Shown here: piece by piece, positions 1 to 11,800 of the stretch
Numbering within the stretch: the first letter of the stretch is position 1
Layout: the number at the start of each line of letters is the position of its first letter
NCBI GenBank assembly: GCA_026874595.1
Contig: CM049309.1
Span: forward strand, 95,440,723-95,504,722
Direction: 5' to 3'
From: Sipunculus nudus
Taxonomy: Eukaryota > Annelida > Sipuncula > Golfingiida > Sipunculidae
DNA length: 64,000 bases
Program-made: the position numbers and the translations under genes
The notes under the pieces: generated by a model
The model's database searches: none
Seen by the model: the letters and a program-made list of their open reading frames with translations, nothing else
Told to the model about the DNA's origin: nothing

Positions 1-326
1 GGTCAGGGTCAGGCCCAACAGTTTAGTTTTAATTATATCCGCTACTTTATTTCTCGTCTCTGACAGGATTATAGAATATATTCTTTCTGGATGATATCGG
101 TTCTTTGCATGTACATTTATAATATTTGCATGTGATCGATGTAAACATACATTCAATGTAGTCAATTTTTAAAGAAAACGACCAATCATTGATATAAGCG
201 AATAAATTGCACACCATTGATTAAAAGCTTTGTCTTCAGGTCTACAGGTTCATGTTATACATTGTAATGACCCTTGATCCTCAAATTTGCTTATCCTGCT
301 TATTACATAATTTCTTTTCGTTGCAG
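1..326 (+). other. Probable intron or 5' flank of the LRR-Ig gene
   Basis: This is AT-rich DNA with no open frame of note. It ends in a good 3' splice acceptor: a pyrimidine-rich tract followed by TTGCAG, with the AG at 325-326, 42 bases before the start codon of the LRR-Ig gene. I infer that a non-coding first exon lies upstream of the window and that the coding sequence sits whole in the last exon. No promoter could be placed. Confidence 0.5.
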
Positions 327-368
327 GTGTTTATGTGACAAGTTGCCGGTGGACAATTTACAGTCAGA

Positions 369-2084
369 ATGTCTCCTCGCGTTTCAACGCTGTGTTTTTA
401 CACGCTGGTTTGTTTCCTTGGGAGCTTTACTACTGGCGCCCCCTGTCCTGAGAAGTGTACATGTTATGACGACGGTCGGCGGGTCAGGTGTTCAGGTCGA
501 ACCATGGCTTCTCTGGCGGACGATCTTCCGACGAACATCAAACATCTAAATCTAAGCGAATGTGTCTTGATCTCTGGAAGGTCCAGCATTGTGTTGAACA
601 ACCTAGAGACGTTGGAAATAATACAATCAACAATGCAAAACACATCTGGATTATTTAAACCTTTTGTCAAGCTTCGAAGTCTTAAGCTGATTGAAAATAC
701 CATCAATACACTGGCCTCATACAGTTTTTCTAGACTGCAATATATCAAACATATAACTCTAATTTCTAATTCTCTGAGCAGCATTAAAGATTTTGCATTT
801 TTCAACTTGACCTTGGAAACACTTACTTTCAAGGACAACGAGTACCTCCGTGACATTTCTACAAAGGCCTTTGAAGGTGCTCGTATAAAATCCTTATCTA
901 TAATAAACTCACAGATTTCATTATCTAATTTATTTCTGTCACCTCTACGGGAAAGCATCCGGAGGATGGTTCTCACACACAACCAGGACCCGCTGTACAT
1001 TCCTCAGAAAACGTTTCGGGGATTTTATTTCAATAATCTCGACCTTTCACAGAATGACATTACCAGCACTGACTTCTTGTCGCACGTGAACGCCATGAAC
1101 TTTTCCCTGGCGGGAAACCCCATCGGTCAAATCGATTTTACCGAATACTCTACTTTTCAAGTAAACATTACGTTAGACCTACGAAATACTGACCTTGAAT
1201 TTTTAGATGTCACTTATTTCGGAAGTGAACTAAAGATGGAATATATGAACCTTGCAAATAACAAAATTCGAGTCATTCCAGAAGAAATGCAAACAGTCTT
1301 GGCTAGCGTCCGGTTTGTCTCTTTTCACGGAAACCCTTTGCATTGTAACTGTAAAATGTTATGGTTGAAGAAGTTCATCCAGGACAATCCGTCAAAGGTA
1401 CAAGGAGCCGTATGTAAAATGCTACCAAACAATCAAGATCTAGCCACCATAGAAAGCAGCGCGCTCATGTGCAAGAAGCCTTCCATATATGGGTTAAAAC
1501 CACAAATTAATACACTGCGCTATACGTCAGCATTTTTTGGGTGTTCCGCCCGTGGGGATCCGTCACCGACAGTGAAATGGATGTTACCAAGTGGGGAAAC
1601 CATGGAAACCCTGCCAAACGACCTGAACGCCCCAGGAACGACCAGAGCTTATTTCAGTGTGAACAACATGTCTGAAAGCACAGAAGGCGTCTACAAATGC
1701 CTCGCCTACAATGTAGCGGGCTCCGACGTTGCGTCAACTATCGTGACGCTGCTGGACTACCTGCCTACTGTATTTATTACCCCAGAAAACACAGACATTG
1801 TAACCACACATGTAGTTCAAACAACACACATTCCAGTGACCCATTCTGACCTGACGTCCAGTGACGTCACTTCTCCCGTGACCACGTCATCAGTTACTTC
1901 AGTCGCACGAAACCACACCGAGGCTACTGCAGATGAAACAGAGGCAGGAACGGTGGCGTTTCAAGATCAACAGACTCAGCTTGTTAAGGCCGTCGACATA
2001 ACAAACAGAGGCCCTTTTATATTCAGAATGCATTTGACTACATTATTATACTTTACAATTACTTATATGTTGTTATTTAAGTAA
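369..2084 (+). CDS. LRR and Ig domain cell-surface protein
   Basis: This 571-residue protein is predicted to be a secreted or membrane-anchored adhesion or recognition protein; its ligand is unknown. Residues 1-24 look like a signal peptide. An LRRNT cap follows with Cys26, Cys30, Cys32 and Cys41. Degenerate leucine-rich repeats fill about 48-320 (for example LDLSQND and MNLANNKI types). An LRRCT cap has Cys326, Cys328, Cys349 and Cys368. One Ig domain covers about 371-462, with Cys392, Trp404, Tyr442 and Cys444. A Thr/Ser-rich stalk covers about 465-520. The C-terminus (about 551-571) is hydrophobic and ends in Phe-Lys, so there is essentially no cytoplasmic tail; a tail-less TM segment or a GPI signal are both possible. 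The start is the first ATG after the acceptor at 325-326. The domain order fits metazoan LRR-Ig proteins, which have large families in molluscs. No orthologue is assigned. The last 778 bases are duplicated downstream. Confidence 0.9.
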   Translation: MSPRVSTLCFYTLVCFLGSFTTGAPCPEKCTCYDDGRRVRCSGRTMASLADDLPTNIKHLNLSECVLISGRSSIVLNNLETLEIIQSTMQNTSGLFKPFVKLRSLKLIENTINTLASYSFSRLQYIKHITLISNSLSSIKDFAFFNLTLETLTFKDNEYLRDISTKAFEGARIKSLSIINSQISLSNLFLSPLRESIRRMVLTHNQDPLYIPQKTFRGFYFNNLDLSQNDITSTDFLSHVNAMNFSLAGNPIGQIDFTEYSTFQVNITLDLRNTDLEFLDVTYFGSELKMEYMNLANNKIRVIPEEMQTVLASVRFVSFHGNPLHCNCKMLWLKKFIQDNPSKVQGAVCKMLPNNQDLATIESSALMCKKPSIYGLKPQINTLRYTSAFFGCSARGDPSPTVKWMLPSGETMETLPNDLNAPGTTRAYFSVNNMSESTEGVYKCLAYNVAGSDVASTIVTLLDYLPTVFITPENTDIVTTHVVQTTHIPVTHSDLTSSDVTSPVTTSSVTSVARNHTEATADETEAGTVAFQDQQTQLVKAVDITNRGPFIFRMHLTTLLYFTITYMLLFK

Positions 2085-2359
2085 GACCCGTTGTTTAAAT
2101 TATTGTAAATATTATCCTTTTGTATATTTAAGTACAAATATTCAGAAAAATAAAAAGATAAAATACATAAGAATTACTTTTATATGAAAATGCTGAGCGC
2201 TAATGTGAATCACTATTCTTGGTCATGTGAAGGCAATCAAATATATATATAAATATATATCATAATAATTTGATAATTATTATCGATAAGGATGGAGGAA
2301 ACCGGAGGACCCGGAGAAAACCAACGAACTTTACTTCACAAGAATAACTGGTCTTAAGC
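2085..2359 (+). other. 3' UTR and gene-satellite junction
   Basis: The LRR-Ig stop codon is followed by AT-rich DNA holding the poly(A) signal, a short TA-rich stretch near 2240-2260, and at about 2290-2325 a sequence built on ACCGGAGGACCCGGAG. From memory, a very similar sequence is dispersed in many marine invertebrate genomes, so it may be the edge of a repeat element to which the satellite belongs. The same segment recurs 1,817 bases downstream as part of the duplication. Confidence 0.5.
2149..2154 (+). terminator. Poly(A) signal AATAAA of the LRR-Ig gene
   Basis: The first canonical AATAAA after the stop codon lies 65 bases downstream of it, in AT-rich sequence. This is a plausible cleavage and polyadenylation signal. 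A second copy lies at 3966-3971 behind the duplicated fragment. Confidence 0.65.
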
Positions 2360-3123
2360 CTATATTACTTCTCTTGTATTATTGGTCGAAGGCCTTACTT
2401 CTTGCATACTACTTGTATACTATTATTGGTTGGAGGCTTTACTTCACATGTATTACTAGTAGGAGTCCAATAATACAAGAGAAGTAAGGCCTCCGACCAA
2501 TTATACATGAGAAGTAAGGTCTCCAACCAATATTTACTGAGAAGGAAGGCCTCCGACCAATAATACAAGAGAAGCAAGACTTCTGACAAATAATACATAA
2601 GAAGTTAGGTCTCCGACCAATCATACATGAGACAAAAGGCCTCCGACCAAGAATACATGAGAAGTAAGACCTCCGACCAATAATACAAGAATAGTAAGGC
2701 CTCCGACCAATAATTACTGAGAAGTTGGGTCTCTGACCAATATAACATCAGAAGTTAGGCCTCTGACCAATAAAATATCAGAAGCAAGGCCTCTCGCCAA
2801 AAAAAATCAGAAGTAAGGCCTCCGGCCGATAAAAAATCAGCAGTACGGCCTCTGACCAATAAAACATCAGAAGTAAGGTCTCTGACCAATAACACATTAG
2901 AAGTAAGGCCTCTCACAAAGAAAATCAGAAGTAAGGCCTATCACCAATAAAACATTTGAAGTAAGGCCTCCACTGACCAATAAAATATCAGAAGTAAGGC
3001 CTCTGACCAATAAAATATCAGAAGTAAGGCCTTCGACCGATATATATCAGTATTAAGGTCTCTGGCAAATAACACATCAGAAGTAAGGCCTCTGACCAAT
3101 AAAGCATCAGAAGTTAGGCCTCT
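2360..3123. repeat. Family A satellite, 30-bp unit, first block
   Basis: Tandem units of about 30 bp built on GAAGTAAGGCCTC, then a CCAATAAAACATCA type spacer. Each unit carries an AGGCCT palindrome. The first 100 bases run in the opposite orientation, so the array begins with a fold-back. Units vary at many sites and in length, which suggests an older array than family B. Short open frames on the minus strand are by-products of the 30-bp (in-frame) period. Confidence 0.9.
2367..2485. repeat. Inverted repeat at the left edge of the satellite
   Basis: The 19-base sequence ACTTCTCTTGTATTATTGG at 2367-2385 is the exact reverse complement of 2467-2485, so the array switches strand at its left edge. 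The arms are imperfectly extended by further satellite units. The duplicate copy has the same structure at 4184-4302. Confidence 0.85.
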
Positions 3124-3901
3124 CGTCCGGTTTGTCTCTTTTCACGGAAACCCTTTGCATTGTAACTGTAAAATGTTATGGTTGAAGAAGTTCATCCAGG
3201 ACAATCCGTCAAAGGTACAAGGAGCCGTACGTAAAATGCTACCAAACAATCAAGATCTAGCCACCATAGAAAGCAGCGCGCTCATGTGCAAGAAGCCTTC
3301 CATATATGGGTTAAAACCACAAATTAATACACTGCGCTATACGTCAGCATTTTTTGGGTGTTCCGCCCGTGGGGATCCGTCACCGACAGTGAAATGGATG
3401 TTACCAAGTGGGGAAACCATGGAAACCCTGCCAAACGACCTGAACGCCCCAGGAACGACCAGAGCTTATTTCAGTGTGAACAACATGTCTGAAAGCACAG
3501 AAGGCGTCTACAAATGCCTCGCCTACAATGTAGCGGGCTCCGACGTTGCGTCAACTATCGTGACGCTGCTGGACTACCTGCCTACTGTATTTATTACCCC
3601 AGAAAACACAGACATTGTAACCACACATGTAGTTCAAACAACACACATTCCAGTGACCCATTCTGACCTGACGTCCAGTGACGTCACTTCTCCCGTGACC
3701 ACGTCATCAGTTACTTCAGTCGCACGAAACCACACCGAGGCTACTGCAGATGAAACAGAGGCAGGAACGGTGGCGTTTCAAGATCAACAGACTCAGCTTG
3801 TTAAGGCCGTCGACATAACAAACAGAGGCCCTTTTATATTCAGAATGCATTTGACTACATTATTATACTTTACAATTACTTATATGTTGTTATTTAAGTA
3901 A
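3124..3901 (+). pseudogene. 3' fragment of the LRR-Ig gene, LRRCT to C-terminus
   Basis: This is a duplicated tail of the LRR-Ig gene at 369-2084. It keeps the reading frame for the LRRCT cap, Ig domain, Thr/Ser-rich stalk and hydrophobic C-terminus, and the same stop. It lacks the signal peptide, LRRNT and all upstream repeats. It has no ATG at its head, and satellite abuts it directly, so it has no promoter or splice acceptor of its own. LRRCT Cys349 reads Arg (TGT to CGT), which would break a conserved disulphide. The rest of the coding sequence appears identical to copy 1, so the duplication is young, or a false duplication of the assembly. Run-through transcription from the intact gene stops first at the AATAAA at 2149, so I expect no protein from it. 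Confidence 0.85.
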
Positions 3902-3965
3902 GACCCGTTGTTTAAATTATTGTAAATATTATCCTTTTGTATATTTAAGTACAAATATTCAGAAA

Positions 3966-3971
3966 AATAAA
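3966..3971 (+). terminator. Duplicated poly(A) signal
   Basis: This is the copy of the AATAAA at 2149, exactly 1,817 bases downstream, behind the pseudogene fragment. It has no independent evidence of use. Confidence 0.5.
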
Positions 3972-4176
3972 AAGATAAAATACATAAGAATTACTTTTAT
4001 ATGAAAATGCTGAGCGCTAATGTGAATCACTATTCTTGGTCATGTGAAGGCAATCAAATATATATATAAATATATATCATAATAATTTGATAATTATTAT
4101 CGATAAGGATGGAGGAAACCGGAGGACCCGGAGAAAACCAACGAACTTTACTTCACAAGAATAACTGGTCTTAAGC

Positions 4177-5870
4177 CTATATTACTTCTCTTGTATTATT
4201 GGTCGAAGGCCTTACTTCTTGCATACTACTTGTATACTATTATTGGTTGGAGGCTTTACTTCACATGTATTACTAGTAGGAGTCCAATAATACAAGAGAA
4301 GTAAGGCCTCCGACCAATTATACATGAGAAGTAAGGTCTCCAACCAATATTTACTGAGAAGGAAGGCCTCCGACCAATAATACAAGAGAAGCAAGACTTC
4401 TGACAAATAATACATAAGAAGTTAGGTCTCCGACCAATCATACATGAGACAAAAGGCCTCCGACCAAGAATACATGAGAAGTAAGACCTCCGACCAATAA
4501 TACAAGAATAGTAAGGCCTCCGACCAATAATTACTGAGAAGTTGGGTCTCTGACCAATAAAACATCAGAAGTAAGGCCTCCGACCAATAAAATATCAGAA
4601 GTAAGGCCTCCGACCGATATATCACTATTAAGGTCTCTGGCCAATAACACATCCTAAGTAAGGCCTCTGACCAATATAACATCAGAAGTTAGACCTCTGA
4701 CCAATAAAATATCAGAAGCAAGGCCTCTCGCCAAAAAAAATCAGAAGTAAGGCCTCCGGCCAATAAAAAATCAGCAGTAAGGCCTCTGACCAATAAAACA
4801 TCAGAAGTAAGGTCTCTGACCAATAACACATTAGAAGTAAGGCCTCTCACAAAGAAAATCAGAAGTAAGGCCTATCACCAATAAAACATTTGAAGTAAGG
4901 CCTCCACTGACCAATAAAATATCAGAAGTAAGGCCTCTGACCAATAAAATATCAGAAGTAAGGCCTTCGACCGATATATATCAGTATTAAGGTCTCTGGA
5001 AAATAACACATCAGAAGTAAGGCCTCTGACCAATAAAGCATCAGAAGTTAGGCCTCTGACCAATAAAACATCAGAAGTAAGGCCTCTGACCAATAACACA
5101 TTAGAAGTAAGGCCTCTCACAAAGAAAATCAGAAGTAAGGCCTATCACCAATAAAACATTTGAAGTAAGGCCTCCACTGACCAATAAAATATCAGAAGTA
5201 AGGCCTCTGACCAATAAAATATCAGAAGTAAGGCCTTTGACCGATATATATCAGTATTAAGGTCTCTGGCAAATAACACATCAGAAGTAAGGCCTCTGAC
5301 CAATAAAGCATCAGAAGTTAGGCCTCTGACCAATAAAACATCAGAAGTAAGGCCTCTCGCCAAAAAAAATCAGATATAAGGCCTCCGACCGATAAAAAAT
5401 CAGCAGTAAGGCCTATGACCATTAAGATATCAGAAGTAAGGCCTCTGACCAATAACACATTAGAAGTAAGGCCTCTCACAAAGAAAATCAGAAGTAAGGC
5501 CTATCACCAATAAAATATCAGAAGTAAGGCCTCCGACCGATATATATAAGTATTAAGGTCTCTGGCCAATAACACATCAGAAGTTAGGCCTCTGACCAAT
5601 AAAACATGAGAAGTAAGGTCTCCAAACAAAAAATCATCAGATGTAAGGCCTCTGACCAATAAATCATCAGCAGTAAGGCTTCAACTAATAACACAACATA
5701 AATGAGGCCACTGACCAATAAAACATCAGAACTAAGGCCTCCTGCCAACAATACATGAGATGTAATGTCTCCGACAAACAACATGTAAGAAACCTAGGCC
5801 TCCAGGCTCGACAAATCATACATCAGAAGTAAGGCCTCTGACCAATAATACCTGAGAAGTTAGGCATCCT
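4177..5870. repeat. Family A satellite, 30-bp unit, second block
   Basis: This continues the 30-bp family after the duplicated gene fragment. It includes a 270-base (nine-unit) internal tandem duplication: the sequence starting at 4861 recurs at 5131. Towards 5690-5870 the units degrade and shift into family B type. The open frames on the minus strand are repeat by-products. Confidence 0.85.
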
Positions 5871-8800
5871 ACCAGTACAATAGGCAAGAAGTAAGGCCTC
5901 CGTTAAACAACACATGAGAAGTAATTAAGGCTTACAACTAATAATACATGAGAAGTAAGGCCTCCGTTAAACAACACATGAGAAGTAATTAAGGCTTACA
6001 ACTAATAATATATGAGAAGATAGGCTTCCCGAAAACAAGACATGAGAAGTAATTAAGGCTTACGACTTATAATACATGAGAAGTAAGGCCTCCAATAAAC
6101 AACACATGAGAAGTAATTAAGGCTTATGACTAATAATACATAAGAAGTAAGGCCTCCGTTAAACAACACATGAGAGTAATTAAGGCTTATGACTGATAAT
6201 ATATGAGAAGTAAGACATCCGATAAACAACACATGAGAAGTAATTAAGGCTTACGACTAATAATACATGAGAAGTAAGGCCTCTGTTAAACAACACATGG
6301 GAAGTAATTAAAGCTTAAGACTAATAATATATGAGAAGTAAGGCCTCTGATAAACAACACATGAGAAGTAATTAAGTCTTACGACTAATAAAACATGAGA
6401 TGTAAGGCCTCCGTTAAACAACACATGAGAAGTAATTAAGGCTTACGACTAATAATACATGAGAAGTAAGGCCTCCGATAAACAACACATTAGAAGTAAT
6501 TAAGGCTTACGACTAATAATACATGAGAAGTAAGGCCTCCGATAAACAACACATTAGAAGTAATTAAGGCTTACGACTAATAATATATGAGAAGTAAGGC
6601 CTCTGATAAACAACACAGGAGAAGTAATTAAGTCTTACGACTAATAAAACATGAGAAGTAAGGCCTCCGTTAAACAACACATGAGAAGTAATTAAGGCTA
6701 ATGACTAATAATACCTCAGAAGCAAGGCCTGCGATAAACAACACATGAGAAGTAATTAAGGCTTACGACTAATAATACTTGAAAAGTAAGGCCTCCGATT
6801 AAAAACACATATGAAGTAATCAGGGCCGCCGATTAATAATACATCAGAAGGAAGGCCTCCATATAAACAACACATGAGAAGTAATTAAGTCTTACGACTA
6901 ATAAAACATGAGATGTAAGGCCTCCGTGAAACAACACATGAGTAGTAATTAAGGCTTACGACTAATAAAACATGAGATGTAAGGCCTATGTTAAACAACA
7001 CATTAGAAGTAATTAAGGCTTACGACTAATAATACATGAGAAGTAAGGCCTCCGTTAAACAACACATGAGAAGTAATTAAGGCTAACGACTAATAATACC
7101 TCAGAAGTAAGGCCTGCGATAAACAACACATGAGAAGTAATTAAGGCTTACGACTAATAATACTTGAAAAGTAAGGCCTCCGATTAAAAACACATATGAA
7201 GTAATCAGGGCCGCTGATTGATAATACATCAGAAGGAAGGCCTCCATATAAACAACACGTGAGAAGTAATTAAGTCTTACGACTAATAAAACATGAGATG
7301 TAAGGCCTCCGATAAACAACACATGAGAAGTAATTAAGGCTTATGACTAATAATACATGAGAAGATAGGCTTCCTGAAAACAAGACATGAGAAGTTATTA
7401 AGGCTTACGACTTATAATACATCAGAAGGAAGGCCTCCATATAAACAACACATGAGAAGTAATTAAGTCTTACGACTAATAAAACATGAGATGTAAGGCC
7501 TCCGTTAAACAACACATGAGAAGTAATTAAGGCTTACGACTAAAAATACATCAGAAGTAAGGCCTCCGATAAACAACACATGAGAAGTAATTAAGGCTTA
7601 TGACTCATAATACATAAGATGTAAGGCCTCCGTTAAACAACACATGGGAAGTAATTAAAGCTTAAGACTAATAATATATGAGAAGTAAGGCCTCTGATAA
7701 ACAACACATGAGAAGTAATTAAGTCTTACGACTAATAAAACATTAGATGTAAGGCCTCCGTTAAACAACACATGAGAAGTAATTAAGGCTTACGACTAAT
7801 AATACATGAGAAGTAAGGCCTCCGATAAACAACACATTAGAAGTAATTAAGGCTTACGACTAATAATACATGAGAAGTAAGGCCTCCGATAAACAACACA
7901 TTAGAAGTAATTAAGGCTTACGACGAATAATATATGAGAAGTAAGGCCTCCGATAAACAACACAGGAGAAGAAATTAAGGCTTACGACTAATAATACCTC
8001 AGAAGTAAGGCCTGGGATAAACAACACATGAGAAGAAATTAAGGCTTACGACTAATAATACCTCAGAAGTAAGGCCTGGGATAAACAACACATGAGAAGT
8101 AATTAAGGCTTACGACTAATAATACTTGAAAAGTAAGGCCTCCGATTAAAAACACATATGAAGTAATCATGGCCGCCGATTAATAATACATCAGAAGGAA
8201 GGCCTCCATATAAACAACACATGAGAAGTAATTAAGTCTTACGACTAATAAAACATGAGATGTAAGGCCTCCGTGAAACAACACATGAGTAGTAATTAAG
8301 GCTTACGACTAATAAAACATGAGATGTAAGGCCTCCATAAAACAACACATTAGAAGTACTTTAGGCTTACGACTAATAATACATGATAAGTAAGGCCTCC
8401 GATAAACAACACATTAGAAGTAATTAAGGCTTACGACTAATAATATATGAGAAGTAAGGCCTCCAAAAAAATAACAAATGAGAAGTAATTAAGTCTTACG
8501 ACAAATAAAAAATGAGAAGTAAGGCCTCCATTAAACAACACATGAGAAGTCATTAAGGCTAACGACTAATAATACCTCAGAAGTAAGGCCTGCGATAAAC
8601 AACACATGGGAAGTAATTAAAGCTTAAGACTAATAATATATGAGAAGTAAGGCCTCTGATAAACAACACATGAGAAGTAATTAAGTCTTATGACTAATAA
8701 AACATGAGATGTAAGGCCTCCGTTAAACAACACATGAGAAGTAATTAAGGCTTACGACTAATAATACATGAGAAGTAAGGCCTCCGATACACAACACATT

Positions 8801-11800
8801 AGAAGTAATTAAGGCTTACGACTAATAATACATGAGAAGTAAGACCTCCAATAAACAACACATTAGAAGTAATTAAGGCTTACGACTAATAATATATCAG
8901 AAGTAAGGCTTCCGATAAACAACACAGGAGAAGTAATTAAGTCTTACGACTAATAAAACATGAGAAATAAGGCCTCCGTTAAACAACACATGAGAAGTAA
9001 TTAAGGCTAACGACTAATAAAACCTCAGAAGAAAGGCCTGCGATAAACAACACATGAGAAGTAATTAAGGCTTACAACTAAAAATACTTGAAAAGTAAGG
9101 CCTCCGATTAAAAACACATATGAAGTAATCAAGGCCGCCGATTAATAATACATCAGACGGAAGGCCTCCATATAAACAACACATGAGAAGAAATTAAGTC
9201 TTACGACTTATAAAACATGAGATGTAAGGCCTCCGTTAAACAACACATGAGAAGTAATTAAGGCTTACGACTAATAATACATGAGAAGTAAGGCCTCTGA
9301 TAAACAACACATGAGAAGTAATTAAGGCTTATGACTAATAATTAATACATAAGAAGTAAGGCCTCCTTTAAACAACACATGAGAGTAATTAAGGATTACG
9401 ACTAATAATATATGAGAAGTAAGGCCTCTGATAAACAACACATGAGAAGTAATTAAGGCTTACGACTAATAATACATGAGAAGTAAGGCCTCCGTTAAAC
9501 AACACATGGGAAGTAATTAAAGCTTAAGACTAATAATATATGAGAAGTAAGGCCTCTGATAACAACACATGAGAAGTAATTAAGGCTTACGACTAATAAT
9601 ACATGAGAAGTAAGGCCTCTGATAAACAACACATGAGAAGTAATTAAGGCTTACGACTAATAATACATGAGAAGTAAGGCCTCTGATAAACAACACATTA
9701 GAAGTAATTAAGGCTTACGACTAAAAATACATGAGAAGGAAGGCCTCCATATAAACAACACATGAGAAGTAATTAAGGCTTACGACTAATAATATATTAG
9801 AAGTAAGGCCTCCGATAAACAACACATGAGAAGTAATTAAGGCTTACGACTAATAATACATGAGAAGATAGGCTTCCCGAAAACAAGACATGAGAAGTAA
9901 TAAAGGCTTATGACTTATAATACATGAGAAGTAAGGCCTCCGTTAAACAACACATTAGAAGTAATTAAGGCTTATGACTAATAATACATGAGAAGTAAGG
10001 CCTCCGTTAAACAACACATGAGAAGTAATTAAGGCTTACGACTAATAATATATGAGAAGTAAGGCCTCCGATAAACAACACATGAGAAGTAATTAAGTCT
10101 TACGACTAATAAAACATGAGATGTAAGGCCTCCGTTAAACAACACATGAGAAGAAATTAAGGCTTACAACTAATAATACATGAGAAGTAAAGCCTCCGAT
10201 AAACAACACATTAGAAGTAATTAAGGCTTACGACTAATAATATATGAGAGGTAAGGCCTCCAATAAACAACACATGAGAAGTAATAAAGTCTTACGACTA
10301 ATAAAACATGAGAAGTAAGGCCTCCGTTAAACAACATATGAGAAGTAATTAAGGCTAACGACTAATAAAACCTCAGAAGTAAGGCCTGCGATAAACAACA
10401 CATGGGAAGTAATTAAGGCTTACGACTAATAATACTTGAAAAGTAAGGCCTCCGATTAAAAACACATATGAAGTAATCAAGGCCGCCAATTAATAATACA
10501 TCAGAAGGAAGGCCTCCATATAAACAACACATGAGAAGTAATTAAGTCTTACGACTAATAAAACATGAGATGTAAGGCCTCCGTTAAACAACACATGAGA
10601 AGTAATTAAGGCTTACGACTAATAATACATGAGAAGTAAGGCCTCCGATAAACAACACATGAGAAGTAATTAAGGCTTATGACTAATAATACATAAGAAG
10701 TAAGGCCTCCGTTAAACAACACATGAGAGTAATTAAGGCTTACGACTAATAATATATGAGAAGTAAGGCCTCCGATAAACAACACATGAGAAGTAATTAA
10801 GGCTTACGACTAATAATACATGAGAAGTAAGGCCTCCGATACACAACACATTAGAAGTAATTAAGGCTTACGACTAATAATACATGAGAAGTAAGACCTC
10901 CAATAAACAACACATTAGAAGTAATTAAGGCTTACGACTAATAATATATCAGAAGTAAGGCCTCCGATAAACAACACATGAGAAGTAATTAAGGCTTACA
11001 ACTAATAATATATTAGAAGTAAGGCCTCCGATAAACAACACATAAGAAGTAATTAAGGCTTACGACTAATAATATATGAGAGGTAAGGCCTCCGATAAAC
11101 AACACATGAGAAGTAATAAAGTCGTACGACTAATAAAACATGAGAAGTAAGGCCTCCGTTAAACAACACATGAGAAGTAATTATGGGCTAACGACTAATA
11201 AAACCTCAGAAGTAAGGCCTGCGATAAACAACACATGAGAAGTAATTAAGGCTTACAACTAAAAATACTTGAAAAGTAAGGCCTCCGATTAAAAACACAT
11301 ATGAAGTAATCAAGGCCGCCGATTAATAATACATCAGAAGGAAGGCCTCCATATAAACAACACATGAGAAGAAATTAAGTCTTACGACTAATAAAACATG
11401 AGATATAAGGCCTCCGTTAAACAACACATTAGAAGTAATTAAGGCTTACGACTAAAAATACATGAGAAGGAAGGCCTCCATATAAACAACACATGAGAAG
11501 TAATTAATCGATAAATGAGAAGAAAGGCCTCCGATAAACAACACATCAGAAGTAATTAAGGTTTACGACTAATAATATATGAGAAGTAAGGCCTCCGATA
11601 AACAACACATTAGAAGTAATTAAGGCTTACGACTAATAATATATGAGAAGTAAGGCCTCCGATAAACAACACATGAGAAGTAATTAAGGCTAACGACTAA
11701 TAATACCTCAGAAGTAAGGCCTGCGATAAACAACACATGAGAAGTAATCAAGGCCGCCGATTAATAATACCTCAGAAGGGAGGCCTCCATATAAACAACA

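Larger units (their letters stand above)
1307..3123. repeat. Tandem duplication, copy 1 (gene end plus satellite)
   Basis: This 1,817-base block runs from inside the LRR-Ig coding sequence (codon about 313) through the stop, the 3' UTR and about 760 bases of family A satellite. It is followed directly by a second copy starting at 3124. The constant 1,817-base offset holds for the coding start of the block, the stop codon, the poly(A) signal and the array edge, which shows a single tandem duplication event. Confidence 0.9.
3124..4557. repeat. Tandem duplication, copy 2
   Basis: Copy 2 matches 1307-2740 almost base for base. The one coding change I found is T to C in codon 349. At about 4557 the two copies part, because copy 2 has roughly four extra 30-bp satellite units; the match resumes at about 4672 and can be followed to about 5050, where copy 2 continues as satellite instead of meeting another gene end. 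The junction at 3123/3124 joins a satellite AGGCCTCT end to CGTCCGG of the gene. Confidence 0.85.

Noticed and set aside
464-1000. 178-residue open frame antisense to the LRR-Ig gene
   Set aside because: It lies wholly within a well-supported coding exon on the other strand, and has no signal, domain or splice support of its own.
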